DNA from: Lewinellaceae bacterium
GTDB lineage: Bacteria; Bacteroidota; Bacteroidia; Chitinophagales; Saprospiraceae
Reading direction: 5' to 3'
DNA length: 64,000 nucleotides
NCBI GenBank assembly: GCA_020636095.1
Contig: JACJYN010000003.1
Coordinates: forward strand, 1,674,001-1,738,000
The notes under the pieces are model-generated. The model saw nothing but the letters and a program-made list of their open reading frames with translations, made no database searches and was not told the DNA's origin. The position numbers and the translations under genes are program-made. Of this stretch, positions 8,777-18,893 are shown piece after piece; the first letter of the stretch is position 1, and every line of letters begins with the position of its first letter.

Positions 8777-10621
8777 ATGCAAAAAACAACCGAAACACAG
8801 GAAGAGGTAACCATAAAGTTCGCCGGCGATTCCGGCGACGGGATGCAGCTGACAGGTACCTTGTTTACCGATAATACTGCTTTGGGCGGGAGTGACCTGG
8901 CTACCTTTCCGGACTTTCCGGCGGAGATTCGCGCTCCTCAGGGCACCCTGGCCGGCGTCTCAGGATTCCAGCTGCACTTCGGCAGCCGGGAAATACTTAC
9001 CCCGGGTGATGAGTACGACGTGCTGGTCGCTATGAATGCCGCTGCGCTGAAAGCCAACATCGATAGGATGAATCCCGGCAGCACCCTTATTGTCAATACG
9101 GATGGCTTTGATAAGAAAAACCTGCGGCTGGCAAAGTACGATGATGGGCAAAATCCCCTGGAGGACGGCAGCCTCGACGGCTTTGAGGTGTTTGAGATAC
9201 AGGTCACCAAACTTACCCGGGAAAGCCTGAAGGACGTTCCGCTGAGCACCAAGGAAAAAGACCTGTGTAAGAACATGTTTGTCCTCGGATTCCTCTATTG
9301 GCGCTACAACCGGCAGCTGGATTCCACCATTGAATACCTCAGCTCCAAGTTCGGGCGCAAACCGGAAATCCTCGACGCCAACATTACCGCCCTCAAGACG
9401 GGCTACCACTACGGGGAAACAACGGAAACCTTCACCACCCGCTATAATGTGAAAGCAGCCCCCCTGGAAAAAGGGGCCTACCGCAATGTGATGGGCAATG
9501 AAGCCCTGGTGATCGGCTTCATTACCGCTGCCCGGAAAGCCGGACTGCCGTTGTTCTACGGCAGCTATCCGATCACTCCAGCCTCCGACATACTGCATGG
9601 CCTGGCACGGTATAAGCATTTCGACGTGCGCACCTTCCAGGCCGAGGATGAGATTGCGGCTATCTGCTCCGCCATCGGAGCGGCCTACGGCGGCAACCTG
9701 GCAGTGACCGGCACCTCAGGCCCGGGGCTGGCTCTGAAAACGGAAGCCATGGGCCTGGCGCTTATGCTGGAGCTGCCGTTGGTCATCTGCAACATCCAGC
9801 GCGGCGGCCCTTCTACCGGCCTGCCGACCAAGACAGAGCAGTCGGACCTGCTACAGGCGCTCTACGGCCGCAACGGGGAAAGCCCCTTGCCGGTTATTTC
9901 CGCCAGCTCTCCTGCTGATTGTTTTTATGCGGCTTTTGAAGCCTGCCGCATCGCCCTGCAGCACATGACGCCGGTCATCCTGCTCAGCGACGGCTACATC
10001 GCTAACGGAGCCGAGCCCTGGAAGTTTCCCAAATCCAATGACATTCCCGAAATACAAGCTGAATTCAGGAAGCCTCCGGAAGATGGGGAGCCCTATTTGC
10101 CCTACGGCCGCGACGGCCGCTACGTACGCGAATGGGCCATTCCCGGGACCAAAGGGCTGGCGCACCGCATCGGCGGGCTGGAAAAACAGGCTGGCACCGG
10201 CGAGGTCTCCTATGATCCGGCCAACCACGAATACATGGTCAAGGTAAGGGAAGCCAAAGTGGAAACGATCGCCGATTTTATTCCAGAACAGCAATTATCC
10301 ATCGGCCCGGAAAAAGGACAGGCGCTCTTCCTGGGCTGGGGTTCTACCTACGGCGTGATCAAAACGGTAGCGCAGAGTTTGCTGGAGGAAGGATACGAGG
10401 TGGCCCACGCCCACCTGCGACACCTGCGCCCCTTCCCGCGCAACCTGGGCGCGATGCTGGATAACTACGATACGATCATCATCCCGGAGATCAACAACGG
10501 GCAGCTGTCAAAGGTCATACGGGATAAATTCCTCAGGGAAGTGGTGCCGTACAATAAGATACAAGGAGTACCTATTACAAAAGCGGAATTGAAGGATTTT
10601 GCGAAACAGGTGCTGGCGTAG
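8777..10621 (+). CDS. korA: 2-oxoacid:ferredoxin oxidoreductase, fused gamma/alpha subunit
   Basis: A 614-aa protein. Residues about 10-200 are the gamma-type domain (IKFAGDSGDGMQLTG, FPDFPAEIRAPQGT); about 235-614 are the alpha/pyrimidine-binding part (YGSYPITPASDILHGL, FQAEDEIAAICSAIGAAYGG, GTSGPGLALKTEAMGLA, NIQRGGPSTGLPTKTEQSD). This gamma-alpha fusion is the usual form of the 2-oxoglutarate/2-oxoacid:ferredoxin oxidoreductase alpha subunit in Bacteroidota. With KorB it oxidatively decarboxylates a 2-oxoacid (probably 2-oxoglutarate) to the acyl-CoA with ferredoxin reduction, or works in reverse. The beta-subunit gene follows directly, so they form an operon. Substrate preference cannot be read from the sequence alone. 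Confidence 0.93.
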   Translation: MQKTTETQEEVTIKFAGDSGDGMQLTGTLFTDNTALGGSDLATFPDFPAEIRAPQGTLAGVSGFQLHFGSREILTPGDEYDVLVAMNAAALKANIDRMNPGSTLIVNTDGFDKKNLRLAKYDDGQNPLEDGSLDGFEVFEIQVTKLTRESLKDVPLSTKEKDLCKNMFVLGFLYWRYNRQLDSTIEYLSSKFGRKPEILDANITALKTGYHYGETTETFTTRYNVKAAPLEKGAYRNVMGNEALVIGFITAARKAGLPLFYGSYPITPASDILHGLARYKHFDVRTFQAEDEIAAICSAIGAAYGGNLAVTGTSGPGLALKTEAMGLALMLELPLVICNIQRGGPSTGLPTKTEQSDLLQALYGRNGESPLPVISASSPADCFYAAFEACRIALQHMTPVILLSDGYIANGAEPWKFPKSNDIPEIQAEFRKPPEDGEPYLPYGRDGRYVREWAIPGTKGLAHRIGGLEKQAGTGEVSYDPANHEYMVKVREAKVETIADFIPEQQLSIGPEKGQALFLGWGSTYGVIKTVAQSLLEEGYEVAHAHLRHLRPFPRNLGAMLDNYDTIIIPEINNGQLSKVIRDKFLREVVPYNKIQGVPITKAELKDFAKQVLA

Positions 10622-10669
10622 GGAATTCTTGCAATTCCTATGTCCAAAAGTACAAACTTCAGAAAGACT

Positions 10670-11710
10670 ATGTCGACAACGAACGGAACGATACCATTGG
10701 CAGCCAAAGATTTTGCAACCGACCAGGACGTGCGCTGGTGCCCGGGTTGCGGCGACTATTCCATCCTCAAGCAGGTGCAGACGGTATTTGCGGAGCTGGG
10801 CCTCGACCGCGACCAGGTGGCCATCATTTCCGGCATTGGCTGTTCTTCCCGCTTTCCTTATTATTTGGAAACCTATGGGATGCATTCTATTCACGGGCGG
10901 GCGCCGGCGGTGGCTTCGGGACTGAAGCTGGCCAACCCGGATTTGCACGTTTGGGTAATCACCGGCGATGGCGACGGGCTGTCCATCGGTGGCAACCACC
11001 TGCTCCACCTGCTGCGGCGCAACTTCAACGTCAACGTACTGCTGTTTAATAACCAGATCTATGGCCTGACTAAGGGGCAATACTCACCCACTTCCGAAGA
11101 ATACAAAATAACCAAGTCGACTCCCATGGGGTCGCTCGACCATCCGGTCAACCCGCTTGCCTTTGCGCTCGGCTCCGAAGGCACCTTCATCGCCCGGGCA
11201 ATGGACCGTGACCCCAAGCATCTGAAGGAGATGATCCATCGCTGCCATAACCACCAGGGTACCTCCTTCCTGGAAATCTATCAGAACTGCAACATCTTCA
11301 ACGACGGCGCTTTCTTTTCCTTTACCGATAAGGAAACCAAACCCGAAACGACGATCTTCCTGGAACACGGCCAGCCCCTGCGATTTGGAAAGAACAGGGA
11401 GAAAGGCATCCGCCTGGATTGCTTCCGCCCTCAAATCGTGGATCTCGAAAACGACGGCTATTCCCCCGGCGACCTATGGATACACGACGAAACGGATATC
11501 TGCAAAGCCCACATGTTGGCTCGCTTTTTCGATGCCCCCGGCCGGCAACAAAAAATGGTCCTGCCGCGGCCTTTCGGCGTGCTCTACGCCGCCGAGCGGC
11601 CTTGCTACGAAGACTTGCTCTACGATCAGCTCAAGCAAGCCGTCGGGCAGAAAGGGGAGGGGCGGTTGGATGAACTGCTGGCAGGGAGCACTACCTGGGA
11701 GATCAGTTGA
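10670..11710 (+). CDS. korB: 2-oxoacid:ferredoxin oxidoreductase, beta subunit
   Basis: The thiamine-diphosphate and iron-sulfur subunit, 346 aa from the start I prefer (MSTTNGTIPLAAKDFATD); an in-frame ATG at 10640 would add ten residues. Seen motifs: WCPGCGDYSILK (two cluster cysteines), GIGCSSRFPYY (third), YQNCNIFNDGAF (fourth), and the ThDP/Mg motif GDGDGLSIGGNH ending in LLFNN. These four cysteines are known to hold one [4Fe-4S] cluster in this family. It lies 48 nt after korA and forms the alpha/beta complex with it. Length is normal for the family. Confidence 0.93.
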   Translation: MSTTNGTIPLAAKDFATDQDVRWCPGCGDYSILKQVQTVFAELGLDRDQVAIISGIGCSSRFPYYLETYGMHSIHGRAPAVASGLKLANPDLHVWVITGDGDGLSIGGNHLLHLLRRNFNVNVLLFNNQIYGLTKGQYSPTSEEYKITKSTPMGSLDHPVNPLAFALGSEGTFIARAMDRDPKHLKEMIHRCHNHQGTSFLEIYQNCNIFNDGAFFSFTDKETKPETTIFLEHGQPLRFGKNREKGIRLDCFRPQIVDLENDGYSPGDLWIHDETDICKAHMLARFFDAPGRQQKMVLPRPFGVLYAAERPCYEDLLYDQLKQAVGQKGEGRLDELLAGSTTWEIS

Positions 11711-11860
11711 GTTGACAATTGGGTTAGGAAACCTCTATGGATTGGGGCGTGTTCAACGTTCCGTGTTTAAAAAGTAGAAGTCTCCCCGCAAACCAAAGTG
11801 GCAGGGGATAGTTCAATTTTCCGTGTCTTCCGAAAAACGCCCCTGGATTTTCAGGAACCT

Positions 11861-11889
11861 GCGAACGGCGAACAGTGAATTGCGAACAG
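11861..11889. repeat. Heptanucleotide repeat (GCGAACG/GCGAACA) between convergent genes
   Basis: The 266-bp gap 11711-11976 between korB and the metalloprotease has no gene. It contains four 7-bp units, GCGAACG, GCGAACA, GTGAATT, GCGAACA, related to the GCGAATA units at 4021-4039. No clear terminator hairpin was found for either gene. Confidence 0.55.
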
Positions 11890-11976
11890 TTCCGGATATG
11901 GAAATTTGAACACTCCCAACTTTTTTCAGCCGCCGAAGCTTCAGCGTAGGAGGCCGCCTTCCCCCTTCCGATGTCC

Positions 11977-14900
11977 TCATTCCACAACCACCCGCCGGTA
12001 CGCCCGCCGCTCTCCCGCCAGGACCTCCAGCACATAAACGCCCGCTGGCAACTGCCCCAACTCCAGGCTTCGCTGCCAGTAACCGGAACGAAAACTGTCT
12101 TTCAAACTAAAGAGGCGCTGCCCCACGACATTCAGAAGGCTCAGCTGCAAAACCTCCGCCGGTTGCCCCTGCAAGCGGACGGTAAAGGCCCCACTGTTTG
12201 GGTTCGGGAAGAGGCTCAGCGCTTCCAGCCAGGATTCATCCGCCACTCCGGAGATGACGGCTACCACTTTCGTTTCCAAAATAGATTCCCCACAGGCATT
12301 GGAGACGGTGAGCACCACCGTGTATTCGCCCGCTTCGGCGTAAGTATGCTGTGGGTTTTCCTCCTCACTGCCGTTGCCGTCGCCGAAATCCCAACTGTAG
12401 GACAGGCCTTCTCCCGTTGAGGTATTTGCCAGCAAGAGGGATAATTCCTGAATATCATAGGTGAAGGAGGCCTCGGGAATACCCACCACTGTGATCAGCC
12501 CGGTTTCTTCCTGGCTGTTTTCTCCAAAGGCATTGCCCACTGTGAGGTTCACATCGTACATACCCGGTTGTTGGTACACCACCGTAGGGTTGGGCTCGGT
12601 AGAACTGTCCGGCATACCGCCGGGGAAGGCCCACTGCCAGTTGGTAACCGTTCCCGGTACGCCCCCGTCGAAAGTGACGGACAGGGGCGCACAGCCGGTG
12701 TCGATGGAGGCAGAGAGGTTCGGCGTCGGCGCCGCTCCGCTGAGAGTGATCATTTGCTCCAGGGTATCGGTTCCACATTCATTGGTTGCCAGCAGCGTAA
12801 TGGAATAATCGCCGCCCTGGCTGTAGGTATGCTCGGGATCGGGGCTATTACTGGTGTTCCCATCACCGAAAAGCCAGGTGTAGTTATCGGCATTTTCAGT
12901 GGTATTGGTAAACATAACCGTGGCCTCCTCGATGGTGTACTCAAAGCTGCCCTGGGGTGGGCCGCCCACCAAAATCACATTCTGAAGGGTAAGGGCGCCC
13001 GAGCCGGCGGCATTGCTGGCTACCAGCGTTGCTGAGAAAAGCCCCGGCGTTTCATAAGTGACAGTGGGGTTTGTTTCATTTGATGAGGAAGGCGTTCCGC
13101 CCGGGAAAGACCAGGAAAGGTTCTCCGCATTTTCCGAGTTATTGGTGAAGCTAACGACAAGGGGGGCGCAACCCTGGCTGCCGGCCACTGTGAAACTGGC
13201 TACCGGAGCAGACAAGTTCAGGGTTACTGTATTGGTGGTTGTCGCCATGCCACATTCATTAGTGGCAGTCAGGCTGACTATATATTCTCCGGGAGTCTCG
13301 TAAGTATGCCCGGGGCTGAACCCTTCACTAGTGCTGCCATCTCCAAAATCCCACAGGTAATCCAGTCCATTGGCGGAGGTATTGGTAAACTGTGCTTCCA
13401 GTCCATTTACCTGAAATGTGAAATCGGGGGTAGGGCCGCTATTTATGAAAACCTCAACGGAATCCAGGCTGGCGCCGGCGGCATTACTGGCTTCCAGGGT
13501 GATGGTGTACGTACCCGGCAAAGCAAAGGTAAAGCTGGGGTTCTGTTCATCGGAAGTAGCCGGCGCAGCGCCCGGCGCGGACCAGTTCCATTCAGTTGTA
13601 TTATCGCTGGACAGGTCGTTTACCTGTACGGTGAACGGCGTACAACCCGCAGTGGCATCCAGTTCAAAGCCTGCCGCAGGCACAGTGATAACAGTCACTT
13701 CCTGGGAGGTGGTGTCGTTGCCGCAAGGATTGGTGGCGATGAGCTGTACCGTATACACGCCATCCTGGGCGTAGGTGTGGGCCGGTTCCGTTTCGGTACT
13801 GATGCTGCCGTCGCCAAAGTCCCACGCGTAGCTGTCCGCATCGATGCTGGTATTGGAAAGGCTGAGGCTGGTTGATCCCAGAGTATTGGCCGCGGCAAAT
13901 GCGGCATCCGGAAGGCCGCCTACGCTAACGCTAAGGGAGGAAGTACTCATCCCGGCGGCATTACTGGCTACCAGTGTAATGATATAGGCGCCTGGCGTGG
14001 CATAGATAAAGCCGGGGTGCTGCTCATCGGAGGTGGCCGGCGTTGCACCCGGCGCGGACCAGTTCCATTCAGTTGTATTATCGCTGGACAGGTCGTTCAC
14101 CTGAACAGTAAAAGGCGCGCAACCCGTGGTGGCGTCCATCTCAAAATCCGCCGTCGGCTTGGTAATGACGGTCACTTCCTGGGAGGTAGTATCGTTGCCG
14201 CAAGTGTTGGTGGCGATGAGTTGTACGGTATACACGCCATCCTGGGCGTAGGTGTGAGCCGGCTCTGTTTCGGCACTGGTGCTGCCGTCGCCGAAATCCC
14301 AGGCGTAGCTATTGGCGTCCAGGCTGGTATTGGATAGGCTGATGTCGGTTACCCCCAGAGTAGTGGCGGCGGCAAATGCCGCCTCGGGAAGATCGCCGAC
14401 GTTAATGCTGACGGAAGCCGTGCTCGTTCCGGCGCCGTTGCTGGTTTCCAGGGTAAGGGTATAGGCGCCCGGCGCGGTGTAGGTAAAACTGGGGCTTTGC
14501 TCATTGGAGGTAGCCGGTATTGCGCCGGGGGCTGACCAGTTCCATCCCGTAGTATTGTTGCTGGACAGGTCGTTCACCTGAACGGTAAAGGGAGTGCAGC
14601 CGGTGACGGCATCCAGTTCAAAATCCGCGGCCGGAGCGGTTATGATCACCACCTCCTGGGAGGTGGTGTCGTTGCCGCAAGGATTGGTGGCGATGAGTTG
14701 TACGGTGTACGCGCCATCCTGGGCGTAGGTGTGAGCCGGCTCCGTTTCGTTGCTGGTACTGCCGTCGCCGAAGTCCCACGCGTAGCTGTCTGCATCGATG
14801 CTGGTATTGGAAAGGCTGAGGCTGGTTGATCCCAGGGTAGTGGCGGCGGCAAATGCCGCTTCCGGAAGATCGCCGACGTTTACGGTGAGGGAAGCCGTGC

Positions 14901-17754
14901 TCGTCCCGGCGGCATTGGCGCCAACCAGGGTGATGGTGTAGGCGCCCGGCGTGGTATAGGTAAAGCTCGGGTTTGGCACATCGGAGGTATCCGGTGTAGC
15001 GCCCGGCGCGGACCAGGCCCATTCTGTGGTATTGTTACTGGATAAGTCGTTGGCCTGCACGGTAAAAGGCGTGCAGCCTATGACCGCATCCAGCTCAAAA
15101 TCTGCGGTGGGCGCAGTGATGATCTCCACTTGCTGCACCAGCGTGTCACTGCCACAATCATTGAACGCAATGAGGGTTACCGGATAAGTGCCGTCGGCGC
15201 CAAAGTCGTAGCCGGGGTTGTTCCCCGTGCGGGTAGTTCCATCGGGGAAAATCCAGTTTAAAGAATCGGCATTGGCGGATTGGTTTTCAAAGCTGGCTTC
15301 CGTATCGCCGATGGTGTAGTTGATGTCAAATGCACTTTGAGGCCCAGCCTCGATCGTCAGGCTCTGCGTGGTGGTGTCACTACCGGCGGCATTGCCGGAG
15401 ATCAACCTGACCGAATAAGTGCCTGCCGCGTTGAAGGTGATGACCGGATCGGGCAAGGTAGAAGTTGCCGGCGTTCCTCCCTGGAAGCTCCACTGAAAAG
15501 TAGTAGCATTGTCGCTGGATTCGTTGCCGAATTGGACCATCAGCGGGGCGCAGCCCGATAGAACATTTGCACTAAAGGCGGCGCTGGGTGGCGTGGCAAC
15601 TTCGATGTTCTGAACGAATACGTCATCACCGCAGGGCCCGAAAACAGTAAGGGTAACGGAATAGTTTCCATCTGTAGTGTAGGTGTGGCCGGGGTTTTCA
15701 AGGTTGCTGGTGGCCCCGTCGCCGAAATCCCAAAACCAGCCATCTACGCCTGAGGAAGCATTATTGAATTGGACGGAAAGGCCGCCGGGTGCGTATTGGT
15801 AGGTAAAGGCCGCCTCGGGGCTGGGCAGGACTTCTACGTAAGTTGGTTGAACCGAAGTGGAGGTAGTACCCAACACATTGGTAACGGTCAGCGATACATT
15901 GTATACACCCGGTGTTTCGTAGGTAACGGTGGGGTTAGCGGCGGTAGAGGTAGCGGGCGTCCCTCCATCAAATGACCAGTTCCAATCCACCGGCGCGCCT
16001 GTGCTCTGGTCAGTGAAGGAAACCCTGAGGCCGGCACAGCCCAGTTGGGTGTTGGCCGAAAACGCCGCCTGCATGGGCGATTCTACGATGACATACTCCT
16101 CGGCAGTGGCGGACCCACAACTATTGCTGGCGGTGAGGCTGACCAGATAGGCGCCGTCAGTGGCGTACGTATGGCCGGGGAAAGGGGTGTTGCTGTAGTT
16201 TCCATCGTCAAAATCCCATTGATAGCTTTGCGCATTGGTGGTTGCATTATCAAAGAAAACGTTGAGGCCATCGATGGTAAAGGAGAACTGAGGCTCTGGC
16301 GCCTGGTCGACGACGATGTAATCCTCCATGGTAATCGTATTGGATCCGCCACTGTTGGAAACGGTGAGGATGACATCAAAAGTCCCCGTATTGTTATAGG
16401 TCACCGTGGGGGAAGCGTTGGTCGAGGTAGTGGGCGTCCCCCCGGGAAACTGCCAGCTGATATTGTTCACCTGCCCGCTGGAAAGGTCGGTGAATTGGAC
16501 GGACAGCGGGGCACACCCGGTGGTGGCGCTGGCCGTGAGGGCAGGGGTAGGAGGATCGATGTTGCCGCCACAAGGGCCGAGGCAACCGGGGGCGCCGGAA
16601 ATAGCATTGACGAATGAGTTGATGGCAGACACGGAATTGTTGGACCAGCTATTGGTATTGTTCACCGATGGGGCCATGATGAAGTTGCTGCCCTGCGCGT
16701 CGTGCCCGGCATTGAAGTTATGCCCGATCTCATGAGCCTGCAGCACCCTGAGCAGAGCGCTGTTCGTCACGAAATTTTCCAGTACGTTGTACCTTCCGTT
16801 GGAGCAAAGGCCGCCCACCCAGGCCACCCCGATGGCGTCGCCGTTGAAGTTGCGGTCGCTCCACAGCGACGCCACATCAAAGCTAACCCCAAAACCGCCT
16901 CCATTCCCCCAGTCGGTAAAGTCATCGAGCAATACGCCAGAGTTGAGGGAACTGGTCCAGGGGTTGCAGGACGAACAGGAAGATACATATAGGGTAGCCA
17001 CCGCAAAAAAGATTTGGTGAGCAAACTCGTTATCATAGTTAGATTGGACATTATTCAATACCCCCAGCATAAAACTTTCGGCCCCATTGACGGAGCCAAA
17101 ACGCTGAACCATCGAGAAATCGGCAGCCAGGGCTACGTCCACCTGGTAGCAGGCCAGAACAAACCGCCCGGCCTCGGGCGCAGGCAGCTCATGTACATCC
17201 GGGCTGAGGCCGCCCTCCCATGCACAAGTGTAGGTATCAGTGCTGATCACAGCGCTCACAGGATAGGCCAGATAGGTATCTTCCTCCAGCCCGGAGTCGA
17301 AGTACCATGCTGGTTCTATATAATAGGTTTCCTGGCCTATTTCCACAAAGCCATAGATGAAGTGTTCGTCGAGGGCCAGGCGGGCTTCCCCTCCCTGTGG
17401 CCCAAGGGCGCTTCCTTTGAAAGTCTTGTTTGGCGTGCGGGGTTGCACTTCATCTCCCCTCGGGGTAGCGGCTACCAGGCGGTAATTTTCGGAACGGATA
17501 TCGTGTGCCTGGAGCGCTATTTTCCAGTGGTAGGCGTTCCCGAGCTCCAAATCCAGCTGAAAGGCGCCCGAAGTATGCTTCGCATAGCGGTTGAGCGCCG
17601 GCGCATCGATCTGGAAAAGATGGTAGTCCGAAAAGTGCCGGCTGAAAGCTTCCGGTGAGGAAGGCGTTACCGCCGTACCCCGGAAGGCCGGCTGGGCGGA
17701 TAAAGAATGGGTAGTGCAGAGTAATAACAATGCGATGAGGTAGGCGTGCTTCAT
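11977..17754 (-). CDS. Secreted reprolysin-like metalloprotease with 18 PKD domains and T9SS sorting domain
   Basis: A 1925-aa exported protease. Signal peptide: MKHAYLIALLLLCTTHSLSA. A propeptide-like region (about 22-200) precedes a metzincin catalytic domain with the zinc motif HEIGHNFNAGHD starting at His341 and a Met-turn candidate (SNFIMAPS) after it. From about residue 400 there are 18 PKD domains in nine A/B pairs: type A carries GCxPF/L and a GGTP- or GATP-like turn, type B carries DFGDG. Pairs 4-7 are nearly identical to one another. The tail LSLFPNPNSGAFTV onward is a T9SS type-A sorting domain. It probably degrades proteins outside the cell, with the PKD array as a stalk; the substrate is unknown. 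Confidence 0.92.
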   Translation of the reverse strand: MKHAYLIALLLLCTTHSLSAQPAFRGTAVTPSSPEAFSRHFSDYHLFQIDAPALNRYAKHTSGAFQLDLELGNAYHWKIALQAHDIRSENYRLVAATPRGDEVQPRTPNKTFKGSALGPQGGEARLALDEHFIYGFVEIGQETYYIEPAWYFDSGLEEDTYLAYPVSAVISTDTYTCAWEGGLSPDVHELPAPEAGRFVLACYQVDVALAADFSMVQRFGSVNGAESFMLGVLNNVQSNYDNEFAHQIFFAVATLYVSSCSSCNPWTSSLNSGVLLDDFTDWGNGGGFGVSFDVASLWSDRNFNGDAIGVAWVGGLCSNGRYNVLENFVTNSALLRVLQAHEIGHNFNAGHDAQGSNFIMAPSVNNTNSWSNNSVSAINSFVNAISGAPGCLGPCGGNIDPPTPALTASATTGCAPLSVQFTDLSSGQVNNISWQFPGGTPTTSTNASPTVTYNNTGTFDVILTVSNSGGSNTITMEDYIVVDQAPEPQFSFTIDGLNVFFDNATTNAQSYQWDFDDGNYSNTPFPGHTYATDGAYLVSLTASNSCGSATAEEYVIVESPMQAAFSANTQLGCAGLRVSFTDQSTGAPVDWNWSFDGGTPATSTAANPTVTYETPGVYNVSLTVTNVLGTTSTSVQPTYVEVLPSPEAAFTYQYAPGGLSVQFNNASSGVDGWFWDFGDGATSNLENPGHTYTTDGNYSVTLTVFGPCGDDVFVQNIEVATPPSAAFSANVLSGCAPLMVQFGNESSDNATTFQWSFQGGTPATSTLPDPVITFNAAGTYSVRLISGNAAGSDTTTQSLTIEAGPQSAFDINYTIGDTEASFENQSANADSLNWIFPDGTTRTGNNPGYDFGADGTYPVTLIAFNDCGSDTLVQQVEIITAPTADFELDAVIGCTPFTVQANDLSSNNTTEWAWSAPGATPDTSDVPNPSFTYTTPGAYTITLVGANAAGTSTASLTVNVGDLPEAAFAAATTLGSTSLSLSNTSIDADSYAWDFGDGSTSNETEPAHTYAQDGAYTVQLIATNPCGNDTTSQEVVIITAPAADFELDAVTGCTPFTVQVNDLSSNNTTGWNWSAPGAIPATSNEQSPSFTYTAPGAYTLTLETSNGAGTSTASVSINVGDLPEAAFAAATTLGVTDISLSNTSLDANSYAWDFGDGSTSAETEPAHTYAQDGVYTVQLIATNTCGNDTTSQEVTVITKPTADFEMDATTGCAPFTVQVNDLSSDNTTEWNWSAPGATPATSDEQHPGFIYATPGAYIITLVASNAAGMSTSSLSVSVGGLPDAAFAAANTLGSTSLSLSNTSIDADSYAWDFGDGSISTETEPAHTYAQDGVYTVQLIATNPCGNDTTSQEVTVITVPAAGFELDATAGCTPFTVQVNDLSSDNTTEWNWSAPGAAPATSDEQNPSFTFALPGTYTITLEASNAAGASLDSVEVFINSGPTPDFTFQVNGLEAQFTNTSANGLDYLWDFGDGSTSEGFSPGHTYETPGEYIVSLTATNECGMATTTNTVTLNLSAPVASFTVAGSQGCAPLVVSFTNNSENAENLSWSFPGGTPSSSNETNPTVTYETPGLFSATLVASNAAGSGALTLQNVILVGGPPQGSFEYTIEEATVMFTNTTENADNYTWLFGDGNTSNSPDPEHTYSQGGDYSITLLATNECGTDTLEQMITLSGAAPTPNLSASIDTGCAPLSVTFDGGVPGTVTNWQWAFPGGMPDSSTEPNPTVVYQQPGMYDVNLTVGNAFGENSQEETGLITVVGIPEASFTYDIQELSLLLANTSTGEGLSYSWDFGDGNGSEEENPQHTYAEAGEYTVVLTVSNACGESILETKVVAVISGVADESWLEALSLFPNPNSGAFTVRLQGQPAEVLQLSLLNVVGQRLFSLKDSFRSGYWQRSLELGQLPAGVYVLEVLAGERRAYRRVVVE
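13420..15115. repeat. Tandem DNA repeats encoding PKD pairs 4-7
   Basis: Within the metalloprotease gene, units of roughly 500 bp recur with high nucleotide identity (for example the segment encoding DSYAWDFGDGST, AHTYAQDG and TVQLIATN appears three times). The similarity is much greater than between the outer pairs, pointing to recent unequal crossing-over or gene conversion. Confidence 0.7.
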
Positions 17755-18278
17755 CTCTTATTTGTGTTTATATATTGTCAGTTAACGCCGGTTGGGGCCG
17801 ACCTAATCGATAGTAGTATAATGTGAGATTTGTTTTCGGTTACAATGGGTGTTAGCAACTATTTGGGTATTCCGGTTTTATGGCGCCCCGGTATTGCGGC
17901 CGGAGGCTCGCAGAGGCGCTGCAACTGCCTGGCCATAAAACCATAATGCCGGAATACCCAAATACCTAAATTAGGTACGGGTGTTCTATGTTTTCAAAGC
18001 GTTGGGGAGGGAGGGCTTTCATCAGTGCCCCGGGCATAGGTTTGAATAGCTTTCGCTTAACGGAGCCCGAAATTAACTGTAAATTGCGGATTGAAAAAGC
18101 AGAAACGGCAATTCGTCGTCCAATTAACTATTGAAAATACTAAGCTTTTGTTAAAAGCGGGGTAGCCGGGCAACTGATCGCCAGTTTGGAGCGGTTTAAC
18201 AAGGTGTAAAAACCCAGATACACTCATACACCGATACACCATTTATACCATATCTTTGCAAAAAACGCTGATTTCAAT
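17755..18278. other. 524-bp intergenic region with a large hairpin
   Basis: No gene is seen. The left arm ATTTGGGTATTCCGG plus TTTTATGGC (17861-17884) pairs with 17932-17963, where the complementary sequence carries an extra 8 nt (CATAATGG-type bulge). The 47-nt loop is GC-rich and itself partly self-complementary. It lies between the start of the metalloprotease and the start of the barrel protein, so it is not a simple shared terminator. It could be a small mobile palindromic element or a structured RNA. Around it the DNA is unremarkable. Confidence 0.6.
18251..18258 (+). promoter_or_regulatory. Candidate -7 element (TATCTTTG) for the barrel protein
   Basis: TATCTTTG matches TAnnTTTG and ends 20 nt before the ATG at 18279, implying a very short leader. 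No TTG is visible at the -33 position, so support is partial. Confidence 0.4.
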
Positions 18279-18893
18279 ATGAAAAGGATCATTCAACTAA
18301 GCTTACTTTTGTTTGCACTGCTTTTTATCTTCCAGGCGGACGCCTATGGGCAGCGGGGAGGAAAAAAGAAATCGGAAGTCGATAAATACTTTGATGAAAG
18401 TGGGGGCTTTGCCCATCGGCTTTGGTATGGCGGAGGGTTCAACCTCGGCTTTTCGGGGAACAATATTGAAAGCATATTCCAGGTCGGAATCTCTCCTATG
18501 GTTGGCTATAAAATTACAGAAGAGTTCTCAGTAGGCCCGCGCGCCAATATTTCCTATCTTTTGTACAAGGGAGAAACATTTACGCCCGACGGGGTACAAA
18601 CGGCCAACCTCTTCGATTACGGCCTGGGCGCTTTTGCCCGATACAAGATCATCCGCGCTATTTTTATCCACCTGGAGTATGGCTTCGACAATGAAGCCAG
18701 AATATCCGGATATGACGGAGCGGACTGGGTGACAGACCGGCGCATCAGAAACAACGCATACGTTGGCGCCGGCTATAGCGACGGCAATGGGGTTTGGGGG
18801 TATGAGATCAGCCTGCTGTACAACGTTTTGCAGGATGAAAATACATTGAACCTTCCTCTGGATTTCCGCTTCGGGATCACTTATAATTTTTAA
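18279..18893 (+). CDS. Small outer-membrane beta-barrel protein
   Basis: A 204-aa protein with a signal peptide (MKRIIQLSLLLFALLFIFQA, cleavage near AYGQ). The mature part alternates short amphipathic strands and turns (WYGGGFNLGFSG, IFQVGISPMVGYKIT, FSVGPRANISYLLYKG, GAFARYKIIRAIFIHLEYGF) and ends RFGITYNF with an aromatic C-terminus, all typical of small OmpA/OmpW-like or porin-family barrels with about eight strands. It lies alone between two giant secreted-protein genes. Function could be structural or T9SS-associated; the sequence does not decide. Its stop codon is inside the stem of the following terminator. Confidence 0.85.
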   Translation: MKRIIQLSLLLFALLFIFQADAYGQRGGKKKSEVDKYFDESGGFAHRLWYGGGFNLGFSGNNIESIFQVGISPMVGYKITEEFSVGPRANISYLLYKGETFTPDGVQTANLFDYGLGAFARYKIIRAIFIHLEYGFDNEARISGYDGADWVTDRRIRNNAYVGAGYSDGNGVWGYEISLLYNVLQDENTLNLPLDFRFGITYNF

